Of a stretch of DNA of 64,000 nt, positions 37,853-48,659 are shown piece after piece. The stretch covers positions 3,410,001 through 3,474,000 of the forward strand of contig NZ_CP116477.1 in assembly GCF_028335745.1 (NCBI RefSeq), in the 5' to 3' direction. Under the pieces are notes generated by a model. It was not told where the DNA came from, ran no database searches, and was given only the letters and a program-made list of their open reading frames with translations. Every line of letters begins with the position of its first letter. Within the stretch, counting starts at the first letter, position 1. A program made the translations under genes and the position numbers. This DNA is from Pectobacterium sp. A5351 (GTDB lineage: Bacteria > Pseudomonadota > Gammaproteobacteria > Enterobacterales > Enterobacteriaceae).

Positions 37853-38052
37853 GCGGGGGTAACGGATAGATCGTAAAGTCGCTGTAAACACGTCCATGTG
37901 CGCTCGGCTTGCGCAGATATGAATCTCATCCCTGAGATTCACCCTTGCAGGGCCGTCGCAAGCGACGTTCAAAAGCGTTCCTGACGCTTTTGTCCATGGC
38001 GCAAACGCTTTACTCTTCTATTCCGTTACTCCCGTTTTCATTCGTCGAATAG
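37853..38052. repeat. Palindromic intergenic repeat, copy 2, with a hairpin insert
   Basis: Same element as 12890-13013 (ends GCGGGGGTAACGGATAG and CTATTCCGTTACTCCCG). About 80 bases (37917-37994) replace the CAT at the centre. The insert is the multi-hairpin module seen three times in the ERIC element at 31574-31914, here in the opposite orientation. Confidence 0.8.
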
Positions 38053-38103
38053 ATTTATCAACAGTTTGAGACCTCCCGAACGTCGGAAGGCCTGCGAACA
38101 ACA

Positions 38104-39777
38104 TCAACTGCGCTGTGAGGAAAAATCGGTTAAGTCATAACGGTGCGGGAACAGATCGTCCAGCTCCGTCTGGTGCGTAATCGCCACCACGGTACACGCA
38201 GGCAACGCCATCTTGACCAAGGCAAGAAGCTGTCTGGCAGCGTCATGATCCAGATTGCTGGTCGCTTCATCCAGATAGAGCGTATCGGGTTTGGCGATCA
38301 ACGCACGGGCAAAGGCAACACGCTGCCGCTCACCGCCGGAGAACACCCGATCCCAGTTCAGTTGCTCATCCAGACGATCGCGCCACGCGCCCAGCCCGAC
38401 GCTGTCCAGCGTCTGACGCAGCATCTCGCTGTCAGCCAGCGGCGGGTGCGGATAGCAGAGAATCTCCGCCAGCGTCCCCTGCCCCAGATAGCTTTGCTGC
38501 GGTAACAGCAAACTACGCCCTTCCGGTGCCTGCCAGCGACCATCGTAATAGGGCCACAGACCGTTTAACGTACGCAGCAGCGTTGACTTCCCTAGCCCGC
38601 TGCGGCCAGCAAATTTACTCCAGCTCCCCGCTTCGCAACTCAGATCCACATGTTGCAACAGCGGAGAACCCTGCGGCGTGGTGAAAGAAAGCTGATCAAT
38701 ACGTAAATCCTGTCCTACCGGCGCATCGACCTGTTCAGACTGGTGACGTTTGATTTCTTCCTTGAACTGGCTGAGACGCGCCATACTGGCAGAAAGAATC
38801 ACGAACTCTTTGTACTTATGGATAAACCAGCTCAACGCACCGTGCACTTGCGCAAACGCCCCGCGGATCTGCATCAACCCGCCCAGCGTTACTGTTTTAC
38901 TCAGGAAAGCAGGCAGAGCGGCAAAGATCGGCACAATCTGGCTTACACGCATATAGCCTGTGGTGAAGAAGCCCAGATTACGCTCGGCATTCATAAAACG
39001 CCCCCAGTTCGACACGATGGCAGAGAAATGCCGCTGAAGATGGCTTTTCTCTTGCGCTTCGCCGCCGTACAGCGCGATTTGCTCGGCGTTATCATGCTTA
39101 CGCAGCAGCGCCGCACGGAAATCGGCCTCTGCCTTTTGCTTCTCATAATTAATATTATGCAGACGTTTCCCGACCACATGCGTAATCAGGCTGCCGAGCA
39201 GCGTATACAGAATAGCGATCCAGACCAGATAACCTTCGATTACCCACTCTTTGCCAAACAGGGTAAAGCGCTGAACGCCCGATAATCCCCACAGAATGAC
39301 GACGAAAGAGAACAAACGAGCGGTCACGATCAAAAATTCGATGACCAGACTAACGGCTTTGTCGACAAACAGGTTGATATCTTCGGCAATACGCTGGTCT
39401 GGGTTATCAATCTTGCCCGCAACTGACATCCGATAAAATGCCCGCTTCGCCAGCCAGCTATCTACCAGCTCGGCGGTTAACGCGGTACGCCAACGGATAA
39501 TCAGCAGTTTGGTAAACCACTCCTGATACACGATCGACCCGATATAGAGCAGGATGTAAACGCCGTATTCTTTCATCAGAGACAGAAGCAAATTGCTGTC
39601 GAATGCGCCTAACGCATCATAAAACGTCTTACTCCACTCGTTTAACAACACATTGAGATAGACGATCATCCCACCCATCGAAATGGTTACGAGCAGTAGG
39701 AGCCATGCCTGCCAGCTGCGTTTGCCGCCCCAGAAGGGACGGCAGAGATCGGCAAACTGTGCCGCAATCTTTTTCAC
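38104..39777 (-). CDS. yddA: YddA/SbmA-type ABC transporter (permease-ATPase)
   Basis: 557-residue half-transporter fused to its ATPase. The N-terminal ABC_membrane_2 (SbmA/BacA-like) domain has about six helices, residues 20-320. The ATPase has Walker A GRSGLGKST (391-399), signature FSGGERQR and Walker B DTLYLDEATSN. Relatives include E. coli YddA and, in Pectobacterium, FusD. Its start overlaps the M16 protease stop by 4 bases (ATGA), so it is the third gene of the receptor-protease-transporter operon. It probably imports peptides or cofactor released by the protease. Confidence 0.92.
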   Translation of the reverse strand: MKKIAAQFADLCRPFWGGKRSWQAWLLLLVTISMGGMIVYLNVLLNEWSKTFYDALGAFDSNLLLSLMKEYGVYILLYIGSIVYQEWFTKLLIIRWRTALTAELVDSWLAKRAFYRMSVAGKIDNPDQRIAEDINLFVDKAVSLVIEFLIVTARLFSFVVILWGLSGVQRFTLFGKEWVIEGYLVWIAILYTLLGSLITHVVGKRLHNINYEKQKAEADFRAALLRKHDNAEQIALYGGEAQEKSHLQRHFSAIVSNWGRFMNAERNLGFFTTGYMRVSQIVPIFAALPAFLSKTVTLGGLMQIRGAFAQVHGALSWFIHKYKEFVILSASMARLSQFKEEIKRHQSEQVDAPVGQDLRIDQLSFTTPQGSPLLQHVDLSCEAGSWSKFAGRSGLGKSTLLRTLNGLWPYYDGRWQAPEGRSLLLPQQSYLGQGTLAEILCYPHPPLADSEMLRQTLDSVGLGAWRDRLDEQLNWDRVFSGGERQRVAFARALIAKPDTLYLDEATSNLDHDAARQLLALVKMALPACTVVAITHQTELDDLFPHRYDLTDFSSQRS

Positions 39778-42548
39778 TCTTTCACCTCTTGCGGCAAGGT
39801 GATGTAAAGCACGCGGTTATCCGGGTTGTATAGCTTCGCCGACATCGCCCGCACGCCTTCCAGCGTGATGCTGTCAGCCAGTTTGGATACACTGCTCAGA
39901 TAGCGCGGATCGTCATAGTGACGGTAGCTCAGAAGCAGGCGGCGCTGTATTGTCATGAGATCGCTCTGACGCCCTTTTTCTGCACGGATAAACTGTGCTT
40001 TTTGATCGTCCACATCTTCCTGAGTAATCTTCGTCGGCAGTTCAGCAAAGACGTGCTCGGCCAGTTTCCACAGCTCCTGCGCACGTTCTGGCGCGCTGCT
40101 GAAACTCACTTCCGTCTCAATACGCTGTTTCTTATCTTCCAGCTCGCTATCGACACGCATGCGGTAAATACCCAGTGCGTCATCACGCAGGCTCGTCTTG
40201 AGGTATTTATTCGCAATATTACGAGCAATACTCACCTGCACGGCGGCTTGTGGCGTCCACGTATATGGTGTGAAGCTCCAGGTCAGGATATCGGCACGCG
40301 GCTCGATATTGATAGCCGATGTCGCTTCACGTTTACCCGGCAGCGCCAGATGTGATTTCACGTCACTGGCTGGCTGACGTGGGATCGTCGCGAGATAGCG
40401 TTCAACCTGCGGCAAAATCTGTGCAGCAGGCATATCGGCGATCAGATAGTAGGTGACTGGCGCAAAAGCGGCTTTATGCCACTGTGACAGTAACGCCGGT
40501 GCCGTAATTTGCTTCAGCTCGGCAATTTCAGGCTGCTGCCAGCTTGGCCCACCAAAACGCAGCGTAGTGATTTCGCTGGCACGTTTTCCTGAAACAGACT
40601 GATCGTCATTGGCCTTCTGACGCGCCAGACTCATCATGCTCTCTTTCATCACCTCAGGATCGATACCCGGTGCCACATTCAGCTCGCGGTATAACCCCAG
40701 CAGACTGGCTAGTTGCTCAGTGGGGGCGCTCCCGTTTACCGTCAGTTGATCCGCTTCCTGATCGATGCTCAACGACAGGGATTTATCTTTTTTCCAGTTC
40801 GTTAGCGCTTCACCACTCCATGTCGCAGGGCCGCTCTGATTGACCAGTTGACTCGCCAACTGTGCCTGCCACGGATTCAGCGACGTCGCCATGAATCCAG
40901 CCTGACTCGTCGCGGTGAGATACACTTTCTTGCCCGCTTCCGGCGCGCGCAGCCACACGACGCGATCGCCATTACTCAACTGCCACTGCTCGACCTTCTG
41001 CGCCGCAAAGGCTTTCACCGCCGTACGCTTTCCGCTTTGCGTCACGGCAGGAAGCTCAGGGATGACTTTTTCTTTTTCCACCTGTAACGGTGCCAGCGTC
41101 GCTGCCGCCCACTGCGCCTGTAACTTACGCATCGCCTCCGGCTTCGGCAGCGTGAAAGGTGTCGCACCCGGCACACTAAATTGTACCAGCGTATCTGGAG
41201 AAGCTAACCAACGTTGCCAATGGCGGTTCACCTCTTCCGCGGTGATGGTGTCCAGCGCGTCCAGTGCATCTGTACCGCGCTGCTGGCTGCCGACATACGG
41301 GCGATCCTGCTGCCAGACGATGGTCAACTGCTGAACCCAGTCTGCAAATTCACGCGACTCAGGGGTATCGCTCATACGCTGTGCGACTTCACGAATATCG
41401 GAGGTGATCTCCGCGATGTCCTGTTCGTTTAACGGATAGCGTTTGAATCGTTCAATTTCTTTCAGTACGGCAGAAATCGCGGCGTCATGACCACCCGGCA
41501 TCACATTGGCGAAAAAGCCCAGCGCGGCCGTCGTTTTACCGATATCCGATTTACGTATCACCAAACTACTGGCATCTTGTGGCAACTCCGCCTGCTGGCG
41601 ACGAACCTGACGCGTAACCGCAGACATCGTGATTTGGGTGAGCAAACGATGACGAAAATCGGATTGGCCGAAGGTGTCTTTATCATTGAAACGGTAGACA
41701 AACGACACCTGACTGCTACCACTTTGGCTATCCTGCAAACGCGCCACGTTGAGCTGCGGTTTCAGTAACGGCTCATAGTAATCACGGGCTGGCACAGCAA
41801 CATTCGGCAACGGTGCAAAATAGCGTTGAATATCGCGCTCCGCCTCCGCAGGCGTGATATCACCGATAATCATCAACCGCATATTCGACGGGTGATACCA
41901 GCGCTGATAGAAATCCTGTAGTACGCTAGCCGGCGTGTCGTTAATCGACTGTTCGGTGCCAATCGTCGGGCGGGAAGGATAGCGAGAATCATGGCGAATC
42001 GCCTGTACGCGCTGCTGGTTCATGCGTTCCGCTACGCCCAGCTTGCCGCGCCACTCTTCCAGGATAATTTTGCGCTCATCATCGAGATCGCTTTGCAGCA
42101 GCTTGGCATGACCGGTCATCTGGCTCAGCGCCTGCAAGGTCGTCCCCAGATCGCGATTCCCTTTCGGCGGGCTCATCATGTACATGGTGCGTTCGTAGTT
42201 GGTCACCGCGTTATAGCTCTGTCCGCGTCCCCATCCCTGTTTGTGCAGTTCTGTACTCACACCTTGAGGAAACGCCTCGCTGGCGCGGAACACCATGTGC
42301 TCCACCATATGCGCGACGCCGGACTCGTTGTCCTTCTCATCAATCGAACCGACATCCACAATCAGGCGAACATCTACCCGCGCTTTCTGCCCTTCCAGCG
42401 GCACGAGGGTATAACGCAATCCATTCGCCAGCGTTCCTTCTTTAAAAACCGGCAACGGACTTTTCACTTCTTCGGCCTGGCTCACCACGCTTCCCGCTAA
42501 CAGGCAAATAACGCCCGCCAGCCAATACATGATTTTACTTTTCATCAC
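39774..42548 (-). CDS. pqqL: Periplasmic M16B zinc protease, PqqL/FusC type
   Basis: 924-residue metallopeptidase with a Sec signal peptide (cleavage near SQA-EE). The inverted zinc motif HxxEH is AHMVEHMVF, His80-Glu83-His84. The double M16 repeat architecture and the length match E. coli PqqL. PqqL and FusC belong to protease-associated import systems, in which a protein taken up through a TonB receptor is cut in the periplasm; FusC cleaves plant ferredoxin to free its iron-sulfur cluster. It lies between receptor and ABC transporter genes, 22 bases downstream of the receptor. The actual substrate here is unknown. Confidence 0.92.
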   Translation of the reverse strand: MMKSKIMYWLAGVICLLAGSVVSQAEEVKSPLPVFKEGTLANGLRYTLVPLEGQKARVDVRLIVDVGSIDEKDNESGVAHMVEHMVFRASEAFPQGVSTELHKQGWGRGQSYNAVTNYERTMYMMSPPKGNRDLGTTLQALSQMTGHAKLLQSDLDDERKIILEEWRGKLGVAERMNQQRVQAIRHDSRYPSRPTIGTEQSINDTPASVLQDFYQRWYHPSNMRLMIIGDITPAEAERDIQRYFAPLPNVAVPARDYYEPLLKPQLNVARLQDSQSGSSQVSFVYRFNDKDTFGQSDFRHRLLTQITMSAVTRQVRRQQAELPQDASSLVIRKSDIGKTTAALGFFANVMPGGHDAAISAVLKEIERFKRYPLNEQDIAEITSDIREVAQRMSDTPESREFADWVQQLTIVWQQDRPYVGSQQRGTDALDALDTITAEEVNRHWQRWLASPDTLVQFSVPGATPFTLPKPEAMRKLQAQWAAATLAPLQVEKEKVIPELPAVTQSGKRTAVKAFAAQKVEQWQLSNGDRVVWLRAPEAGKKVYLTATSQAGFMATSLNPWQAQLASQLVNQSGPATWSGEALTNWKKDKSLSLSIDQEADQLTVNGSAPTEQLASLLGLYRELNVAPGIDPEVMKESMMSLARQKANDDQSVSGKRASEITTLRFGGPSWQQPEIAELKQITAPALLSQWHKAAFAPVTYYLIADMPAAQILPQVERYLATIPRQPASDVKSHLALPGKREATSAINIEPRADILTWSFTPYTWTPQAAVQVSIARNIANKYLKTSLRDDALGIYRMRVDSELEDKKQRIETEVSFSSAPERAQELWKLAEHVFAELPTKITQEDVDDQKAQFIRAEKGRQSDLMTIQRRLLLSYRHYDDPRYLSSVSKLADSITLEGVRAMSAKLYNPDNRVLYITLPQEVKE

Positions 42549-42570
42549 TGACCTTTATTATTTTTATCAC

Positions 42571-45384
42571 TTACCATGAATACGTCACATCCAGCCAGAA
42601 CTGACGACCTAATCCATAATTAGATTCATTCTTGTTGGCTTTATTTAGGACATTGAGTACATCTACGCCCACTTTTAGATTCTGCTTACCTAATGGCTGG
42701 GTGTAGGCGATACGCCAGTCCAACAACATATTGTTGCCATACTGTTCTTCTTCATAAACATCAGTAGAACCGACATACCCGGAACAGCGGTCGTCATCTG
42801 GGCAGTTAATGGTTTCAGTACGTTTAATGGCTTTATAGCCACCGACATAACTTAAACGCTGTGTCCAATCTAAACGCCAGTTGGGTATTTCAGTATTCAG
42901 CTCAAGAAACGCCGTCCAAGGGCGGTTGTAATTATCGGCGGGTTTATCAATCGCTCTGATCATTTTTCCGTTATAGATAATCTGGCGATCGAGATCTGCC
43001 TCAGTGTCATAGTCCTTATTTGAGGAGGTACTTTTATGAATATTCGCTCCCGCCGACCAACTGAATACCGTAGAGTTCCATTCAATGGGGGAAACAGGCT
43101 TGACCATCAAACTAAATGTGTCTGATTCGGATTTACCGTTATTGGTTAACTCATAGGTTTTTGTCGCTGTATCTCTCTCAGCAGCAAATTGGTCTTTTGC
43201 TTCACGATGAACCCATTTCAAAGTCCAAACGGTGTCATAAATTCGCTGCTGCGCACCGAGATTGAGTTCATCACTGTAAGGAGTATTTAATGACGTGTAT
43301 CGGTAATTAGCTTGGTTAAGCTTCCTACCAAAGACCCATTCATCGGGCGTTACATTCGTTGATTTTTGGGTACATCCACCGACATTAGTCAGCGTATTAG
43401 CTCGACATTCGGTATACGGTTGCTTGCGTGCTTCACGCAGCTTATAGGCCAACACATTGCCAGCATAGTAACGATTCACCCCACCGAAAACCTCGGTGGA
43501 ACGATCGCCCCAAACGTCATAACTGGTACTGAAGCGTGGTGAGACGTTCATGTTTTTCATGTAGTCGTCATAATCAACGCGAACGCCGGGTACCATTGTT
43601 AAACGGGAAGCCGTCAGCGTATCCTGTAAATAAACCGAGTAAGTACTGGCGGCTACGCTCACATCAGACGCTTCATAAACCGCTCTTTGGCTGAGGTACT
43701 GTTCACCGTTGATACAAGCTGAGTCACCGCTTTCACATACTATCGCAGCGCTTTTGACTGCTACTGTATAGCTGTAAGAGGTGTCTCTACGTTGGTAGCG
43801 AGCTTTGGAAAAATCGGTATCAAAACCAAAATCAAACTGGTGTTGTACTCCCCATGCAGAAAAAGGATTTAGCTGCCAATCTTGTTTGAAGTTAATGCCC
43901 GATTGCTCAGTTCTTACCGTGCCATATCCCCCCTGCTGAGCAGCAGTTCCAGAAAAGCTCGATACCCAGTCAATACTGTCTGTTTTAGCCCAGGCATAAA
44001 AGTTATCACCTTCGTTCTTGATGGTGTTCTCGTTCTGCTTCCATATTAACTGTGTGGCAACTTTTCCCCATTTATTCTGATTATCCCACTTCAGGTTGGC
44101 GTTATATCCACCACCTTCAGCAGTAAAACCAGCACCCTTAATATTGGAACGCACATAGCTTGCACTATGGGGTGAATGCATGAGTGATAAGCTAAATTGG
44201 TTTCGTTCATTAGCATCCCACGCGCCACGTAACATATAGGTTTCGGATTCGCGCGATTGATCTTCCCATTTTTGAAAAATCGTATGCCAGAATGGGATAT
44301 CAGATTCCTTACGGCTATACACAAACATCAGCGCCGCATTATCATTCAAGGGCTGGCTAACGTTCAGGTTATAAAAATTTTTGGTGAATTTAGGCTGCCT
44401 CTTAAGCGTAGTTGCGGCACTAAACGAGGCTTCATCTTTTTTCTCCAGATGATATTTCGTCCATGACGAACGCGTCGTACGGTAAGAGACAGAACCAGAC
44501 GGCTCGGTAAACGAAGGTTTCTTAAGTTTTGCATCAATTACACCGCCAGTGAATTGACCATACTTAGCCGACACATTACTGTCGTAAACCGACAAACTGT
44601 CAATCAGACTGCTGTCAATCCAGAAGGATTCAGGATGACCAGATGGGAAATCATCAGCGGCATTCCCATTGGCAGTAGACCCCACCTCACCGACATTCAC
44701 ACCAGGGTTCAGGCGATCGTTATTCGACATCCCGTCGATCATGAAGTTGTTGTTATAGAACTTCTCACCGTGGAACGAGACAACATCTGGGGCCAGTTCC
44801 CCCGGTGTCTCACTGTTGCGTGACGTTTCAGAAAATTGCACATTTGGATTAGTGCGCAGCAATTCAGTGATATTTCCATTACTCGTCGGCTTTTTTGCGA
44901 TTTCCTCAGCCACCAATTGTTGGCTACCGATCTCCATCGGCCCCGGCGTAATCTGCGCTTTTACCATGATTACATCGCCACGCCCTTCATTTCCTGTTCG
45001 GCTATTCTCTGCACCCGTAGGTATGCTCTGTACATCATCCGCCGCAGGCACGCTAGCCATTGGGCGAATGATAAAAGCGTTACCGGTTCCTGTAGGCTCG
45101 GCATAAAGGTTATTACTGTTCAATAACCTGTCCAAAGCCTGTTCCACCGTGTAGTTTCCTTCCAACGCAGGAGCTTGTTTCCCTGCAACCAGTTGGCTAT
45201 CAACACCAAAATTGACCCCCGTCTGCCGTGCCAACTGTGTTAATGATTTTTCCAATGACTGTGCAGGAAGGTGTATTGATTGCGCTAGTGCCGTTGCGCC
45301 AAACGCCGAGCTGCCTCCGCTTAACGCCAGCGTTAGCATCGCAGTCGGCCAAATTGTGTTACGCATCCCCAAAAAATTACGCAT
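42571..45384 (-). CDS. TonB-dependent receptor with N-terminal signalling (STN) domain
   Basis: 937 residues. Signal peptide, then a secretin/TonB short N-terminal domain (about residues 35-107: LPAQSLEKSLTQLARQTGVN, ALEGNYTVEQALDRLLNSN). After this come a TonB-box-like DVIMVKAQ, the plug, and a 22-strand barrel ending in the aromatic C-terminus RQFWLDVTYSW. The STN domain plus upstream FecR/FecI predicts substrate-induced surface signalling. The partner protease and ABC transporter indicate a YddB/FusA-like receptor importing a protein or peptide, possibly an iron-sulfur or heme protein. AGGG lies 7 bases before the ATG. Confidence 0.92.
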   Translation of the reverse strand: MRNFLGMRNTIWPTAMLTLALSGGSSAFGATALAQSIHLPAQSLEKSLTQLARQTGVNFGVDSQLVAGKQAPALEGNYTVEQALDRLLNSNNLYAEPTGTGNAFIIRPMASVPAADDVQSIPTGAENSRTGNEGRGDVIMVKAQITPGPMEIGSQQLVAEEIAKKPTSNGNITELLRTNPNVQFSETSRNSETPGELAPDVVSFHGEKFYNNNFMIDGMSNNDRLNPGVNVGEVGSTANGNAADDFPSGHPESFWIDSSLIDSLSVYDSNVSAKYGQFTGGVIDAKLKKPSFTEPSGSVSYRTTRSSWTKYHLEKKDEASFSAATTLKRQPKFTKNFYNLNVSQPLNDNAALMFVYSRKESDIPFWHTIFQKWEDQSRESETYMLRGAWDANERNQFSLSLMHSPHSASYVRSNIKGAGFTAEGGGYNANLKWDNQNKWGKVATQLIWKQNENTIKNEGDNFYAWAKTDSIDWVSSFSGTAAQQGGYGTVRTEQSGINFKQDWQLNPFSAWGVQHQFDFGFDTDFSKARYQRRDTSYSYTVAVKSAAIVCESGDSACINGEQYLSQRAVYEASDVSVAASTYSVYLQDTLTASRLTMVPGVRVDYDDYMKNMNVSPRFSTSYDVWGDRSTEVFGGVNRYYAGNVLAYKLREARKQPYTECRANTLTNVGGCTQKSTNVTPDEWVFGRKLNQANYRYTSLNTPYSDELNLGAQQRIYDTVWTLKWVHREAKDQFAAERDTATKTYELTNNGKSESDTFSLMVKPVSPIEWNSTVFSWSAGANIHKSTSSNKDYDTEADLDRQIIYNGKMIRAIDKPADNYNRPWTAFLELNTEIPNWRLDWTQRLSYVGGYKAIKRTETINCPDDDRCSGYVGSTDVYEEEQYGNNMLLDWRIAYTQPLGKQNLKVGVDVLNVLNKANKNESNYGLGRQFWLDVTYSW

Positions 45385-45457
45385 GAATTTACCCTGAATT
45401 ATTTTATGTTTTCAGGAGAGAAGACGTTGTTCAGCAAAAATCGGGCAGAAGAAAATA

Positions 45458-45476
45458 AAAATAATTATCATTTATA
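45458..45476. promoter_or_regulatory. Fur-like box before the receptor gene
   Basis: AAAATAATTATCATTTATA resembles a Fur half-site array (complement ATGATAATTATTTT). It lies about 75 bases upstream of the receptor start, between fecR and the receptor. Confidence 0.5.
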
Positions 45477-45503
45477 TTTAAATTAACTGTTTACTATTGA
45501 TTA

Positions 45504-46454
45504 TTAACGGTTTTTATTTTCACTAATCCAGACAAGGTAGCCGAGAGACTGCCGGACGGAGATGGGAAGGGAATGTTTCAGTAGTTCGAGCGCTTGCTGA
45601 CTGTCATTCAATGGCAGAACGCCGGTAAAGTGCAGACTGTCGAGTTCCTGACGCTGACGCGGATCCAGATAAATTAGCCCTGGGTAATGACGGGAAAGTT
45701 CATCAACAACCTGAATGAACGGGGCATTTTCAAAAATCAATTGGTTGTGAATCCAACCCGCTTCCGTTGATGCCCCCACTGGCCGGGTAATATGGAGCCG
45801 ATCAAGCCCAACCTGCTGACCAGCACCAAGATCAAGGCGGATATCCGAGTTCCCATGTGCGGTCACACGTACACGAGATTCGTCAACGCTCACCAGCGTA
45901 TCTTCTCCTGTATCACGTACGCTATAGCGAGTACCCAGTGCCTGAGCCGTTGCCTGTGCACTGTCAATCACAAACGGTCTGCTACGCGGATCTTTAGCAA
46001 CATGCGCGTAAACTTCACCACGTAGCAACGTGATCGTTCGTTTTTGTGGTGTAAAGGAAATATTCACAGCTGAATTGCTGTTCAGCATCAATTCGCTACC
46101 GTCATCCAGCACAATGCGCCGGACTTCACCAGCAACAGTACGCTGATCGGCCAACCAATAAGAATAAGGCAGTTGGCTTAGTAACCAACCACCTGCGATG
46201 AAAATCGCCAGAGCAACATAACGGGATGAGCGCGATTTGCGGGATGTCGCCGCTGGCGTGATGGCAGCACTTGCCCATAATTGCTGCATCTGATGATAAA
46301 CCACAGAATGGCGGACGTCGCTCAGGCACCACTGCTGCCACTCTTTGTGCAGTAATATCGCGTCGTCGCTATCCTGTTCGACCTCTGAGAAGCGTAGTAC
46401 CCATTCAGCGGCTTGCTGCTGGATCTGCTCAAAGTCAGCGTTACGCTTCATCAT
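45504..46454 (-). CDS. FecR-family anti-sigma/sigma regulator
   Basis: 316-residue inner-membrane regulator. The cytoplasmic N-terminal part (DUF4880-like, AAEWVLRFSE..W..WC) is followed by one membrane helix (YVALAIFIAGGWLLSQL) and a periplasmic FecR domain (GEVRRIVLDDGSELMLNSNSAV, LLRGEVYAHVAKD, ALGTRYSVRD). It ends in an STN-like tail (FTGVLPLNDSQQALELLKHS) that would contact the receptor signalling domain. The start overlaps fecI by 14 bases. Confidence 0.92.
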   Translation of the reverse strand: MMKRNADFEQIQQQAAEWVLRFSEVEQDSDDAILLHKEWQQWCLSDVRHSVVYHQMQQLWASAAITPAATSRKSRSSRYVALAIFIAGGWLLSQLPYSYWLADQRTVAGEVRRIVLDDGSELMLNSNSAVNISFTPQKRTITLLRGEVYAHVAKDPRSRPFVIDSAQATAQALGTRYSVRDTGEDTLVSVDESRVRVTAHGNSDIRLDLGAGQQVGLDRLHITRPVGASTEAGWIHNQLIFENAPFIQVVDELSRHYPGLIYLDPRQRQELDSLHFTGVLPLNDSQQALELLKHSLPISVRQSLGYLVWISENKNR

Positions 46455-46962
46455 GTTCCTGGAAGAAGATCCGACTATGGAAATGCACCATCGCTTTCGC
46501 CAGATATTGCTTTACGCTACTTTCACTCACGTGCAGCGCCTCAGCAATCGTCCGATAATCGTGCCCTTCCACGCGCGCCATAATAAATGCACGTTGTACC
46601 TTTTCATCTAACTCATGGGTCAAAATATGCAGCGCCGTCGCCACAAGCTGACTTATCGCAACACGATATTCCGCAGAATGCTCTTCTTCCCCATCAACTA
46701 ATACCGCTAATGCAGATAACGCATCTTGTTCCAGTTTACGCTTACGGAACTGATCTATCATGACGTGATTCGCCGTCACCATCAGATAAGCCTTAGGCTG
46801 TCGGATAGCGGTAGGGTCAGCAAGCGTCAGGAGTTTTAGGAAGGTGTCATGGGTAAGATCATCTGCCTGATGAATGCAGCCCATTTTTTTACAAAGCCAT
46901 CCCCGCAGCCATCCTTGGTGGGTCTGGTAAAAATCACTCCAGAAAGAAGTTAGCTGCGTCAT
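46441..46962 (-). CDS. FecI-family ECF sigma factor
   Basis: 173-residue extracytoplasmic-function sigma factor, the same length as E. coli FecI. Region 2 (QADDLTHDTFLKLL, AYLMVTANHVMIDQFRKRK) and region 4 (RVEGHDYRTIAEALHVSESSVKQYLAKA) are clear. It should direct transcription of the receptor-protease-ABC operon when FecR relays a signal. ATG 46962 is preferred over the TTG at 46980. A Fur box lies about 45 bases upstream, so the system is iron-repressed at the top level. Confidence 0.93.
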   Translation of the reverse strand: MTQLTSFWSDFYQTHQGWLRGWLCKKMGCIHQADDLTHDTFLKLLTLADPTAIRQPKAYLMVTANHVMIDQFRKRKLEQDALSALAVLVDGEEEHSAEYRVAISQLVATALHILTHELDEKVQRAFIMARVEGHDYRTIAEALHVSESSVKQYLAKAMVHFHSRIFFQEHDEA

Positions 46963-47000
46963 AATGGTTTCAACAGGCAAAAAGCAGATGACATTAGTTT

Positions 47001-47020
47001 AATTGATACTCATTATCATC
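47001..47020 (-). promoter_or_regulatory. Fur box upstream of the ECF sigma gene
   Basis: The segment contains TTGATACTCATTATCATC, close to the Fur consensus GATAATGATAATCATTATC. Position relative to the sigma-factor start fits iron repression. Confidence 0.7.
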
Positions 47021-47211
47021 TAATCCAGTAGCACGATGCAACACTTTTTAAGCGGTATGAGGCTGTCACGCAATTAAGGACTTTATTGTATCCTTACGAC
47101 CATCGCCAGCCAGTTTCCATCGCTGATGGTGAACTACCCAAAGTCAGCCAATGTACAATTTAAATTACGGTCTCTAAACATTCGATTGATTCAATAAATA
47201 TCAACTCTCTA

Positions 47212-47250
47212 ATAAAAAACTGGAACTGTTTATCTAACCAGTTCCAGTTT
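47212..47250 (-). terminator. Terminator of the bacteriocin gene
   Basis: AAACTGGAACTG / CAGTTCCAGTTT is a perfect 12-bp stem. On the minus strand it is followed by TTTTATTAG. It lies 77 bases past the reconstructed bacteriocin stop codon. Confidence 0.88.
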
Positions 47251-47484
47251 CATACCGATGTTAATGCATCGATCCTGTCCTATCGGCACGCTCAGTTATA
47301 CTGTTCGTTATTCAAAAAAAATTCCATTACCGCCATAACCAAAAATCATTATCAAAGAAACTCATCACCTCTCGCATATGTTCTTCGTATAAATAAGCCT
47401 GCATAGCGATATCACGCTGAATCAATGCAGCCTCCCTCTTTCTTCTTGTTTTATAATCATCACCAAAATCATTAAGTGTAGTGG

Positions 47485-48659
<1,175 letters not shown>

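Noticed and set aside
38104..45384. Calling this the standard fusABCD ferredoxin operon
   Set aside because: No TonB-like fusB is present, and the receptor has an STN domain with fecI/fecR upstream; protein lengths fit YddA and PqqL equally well.
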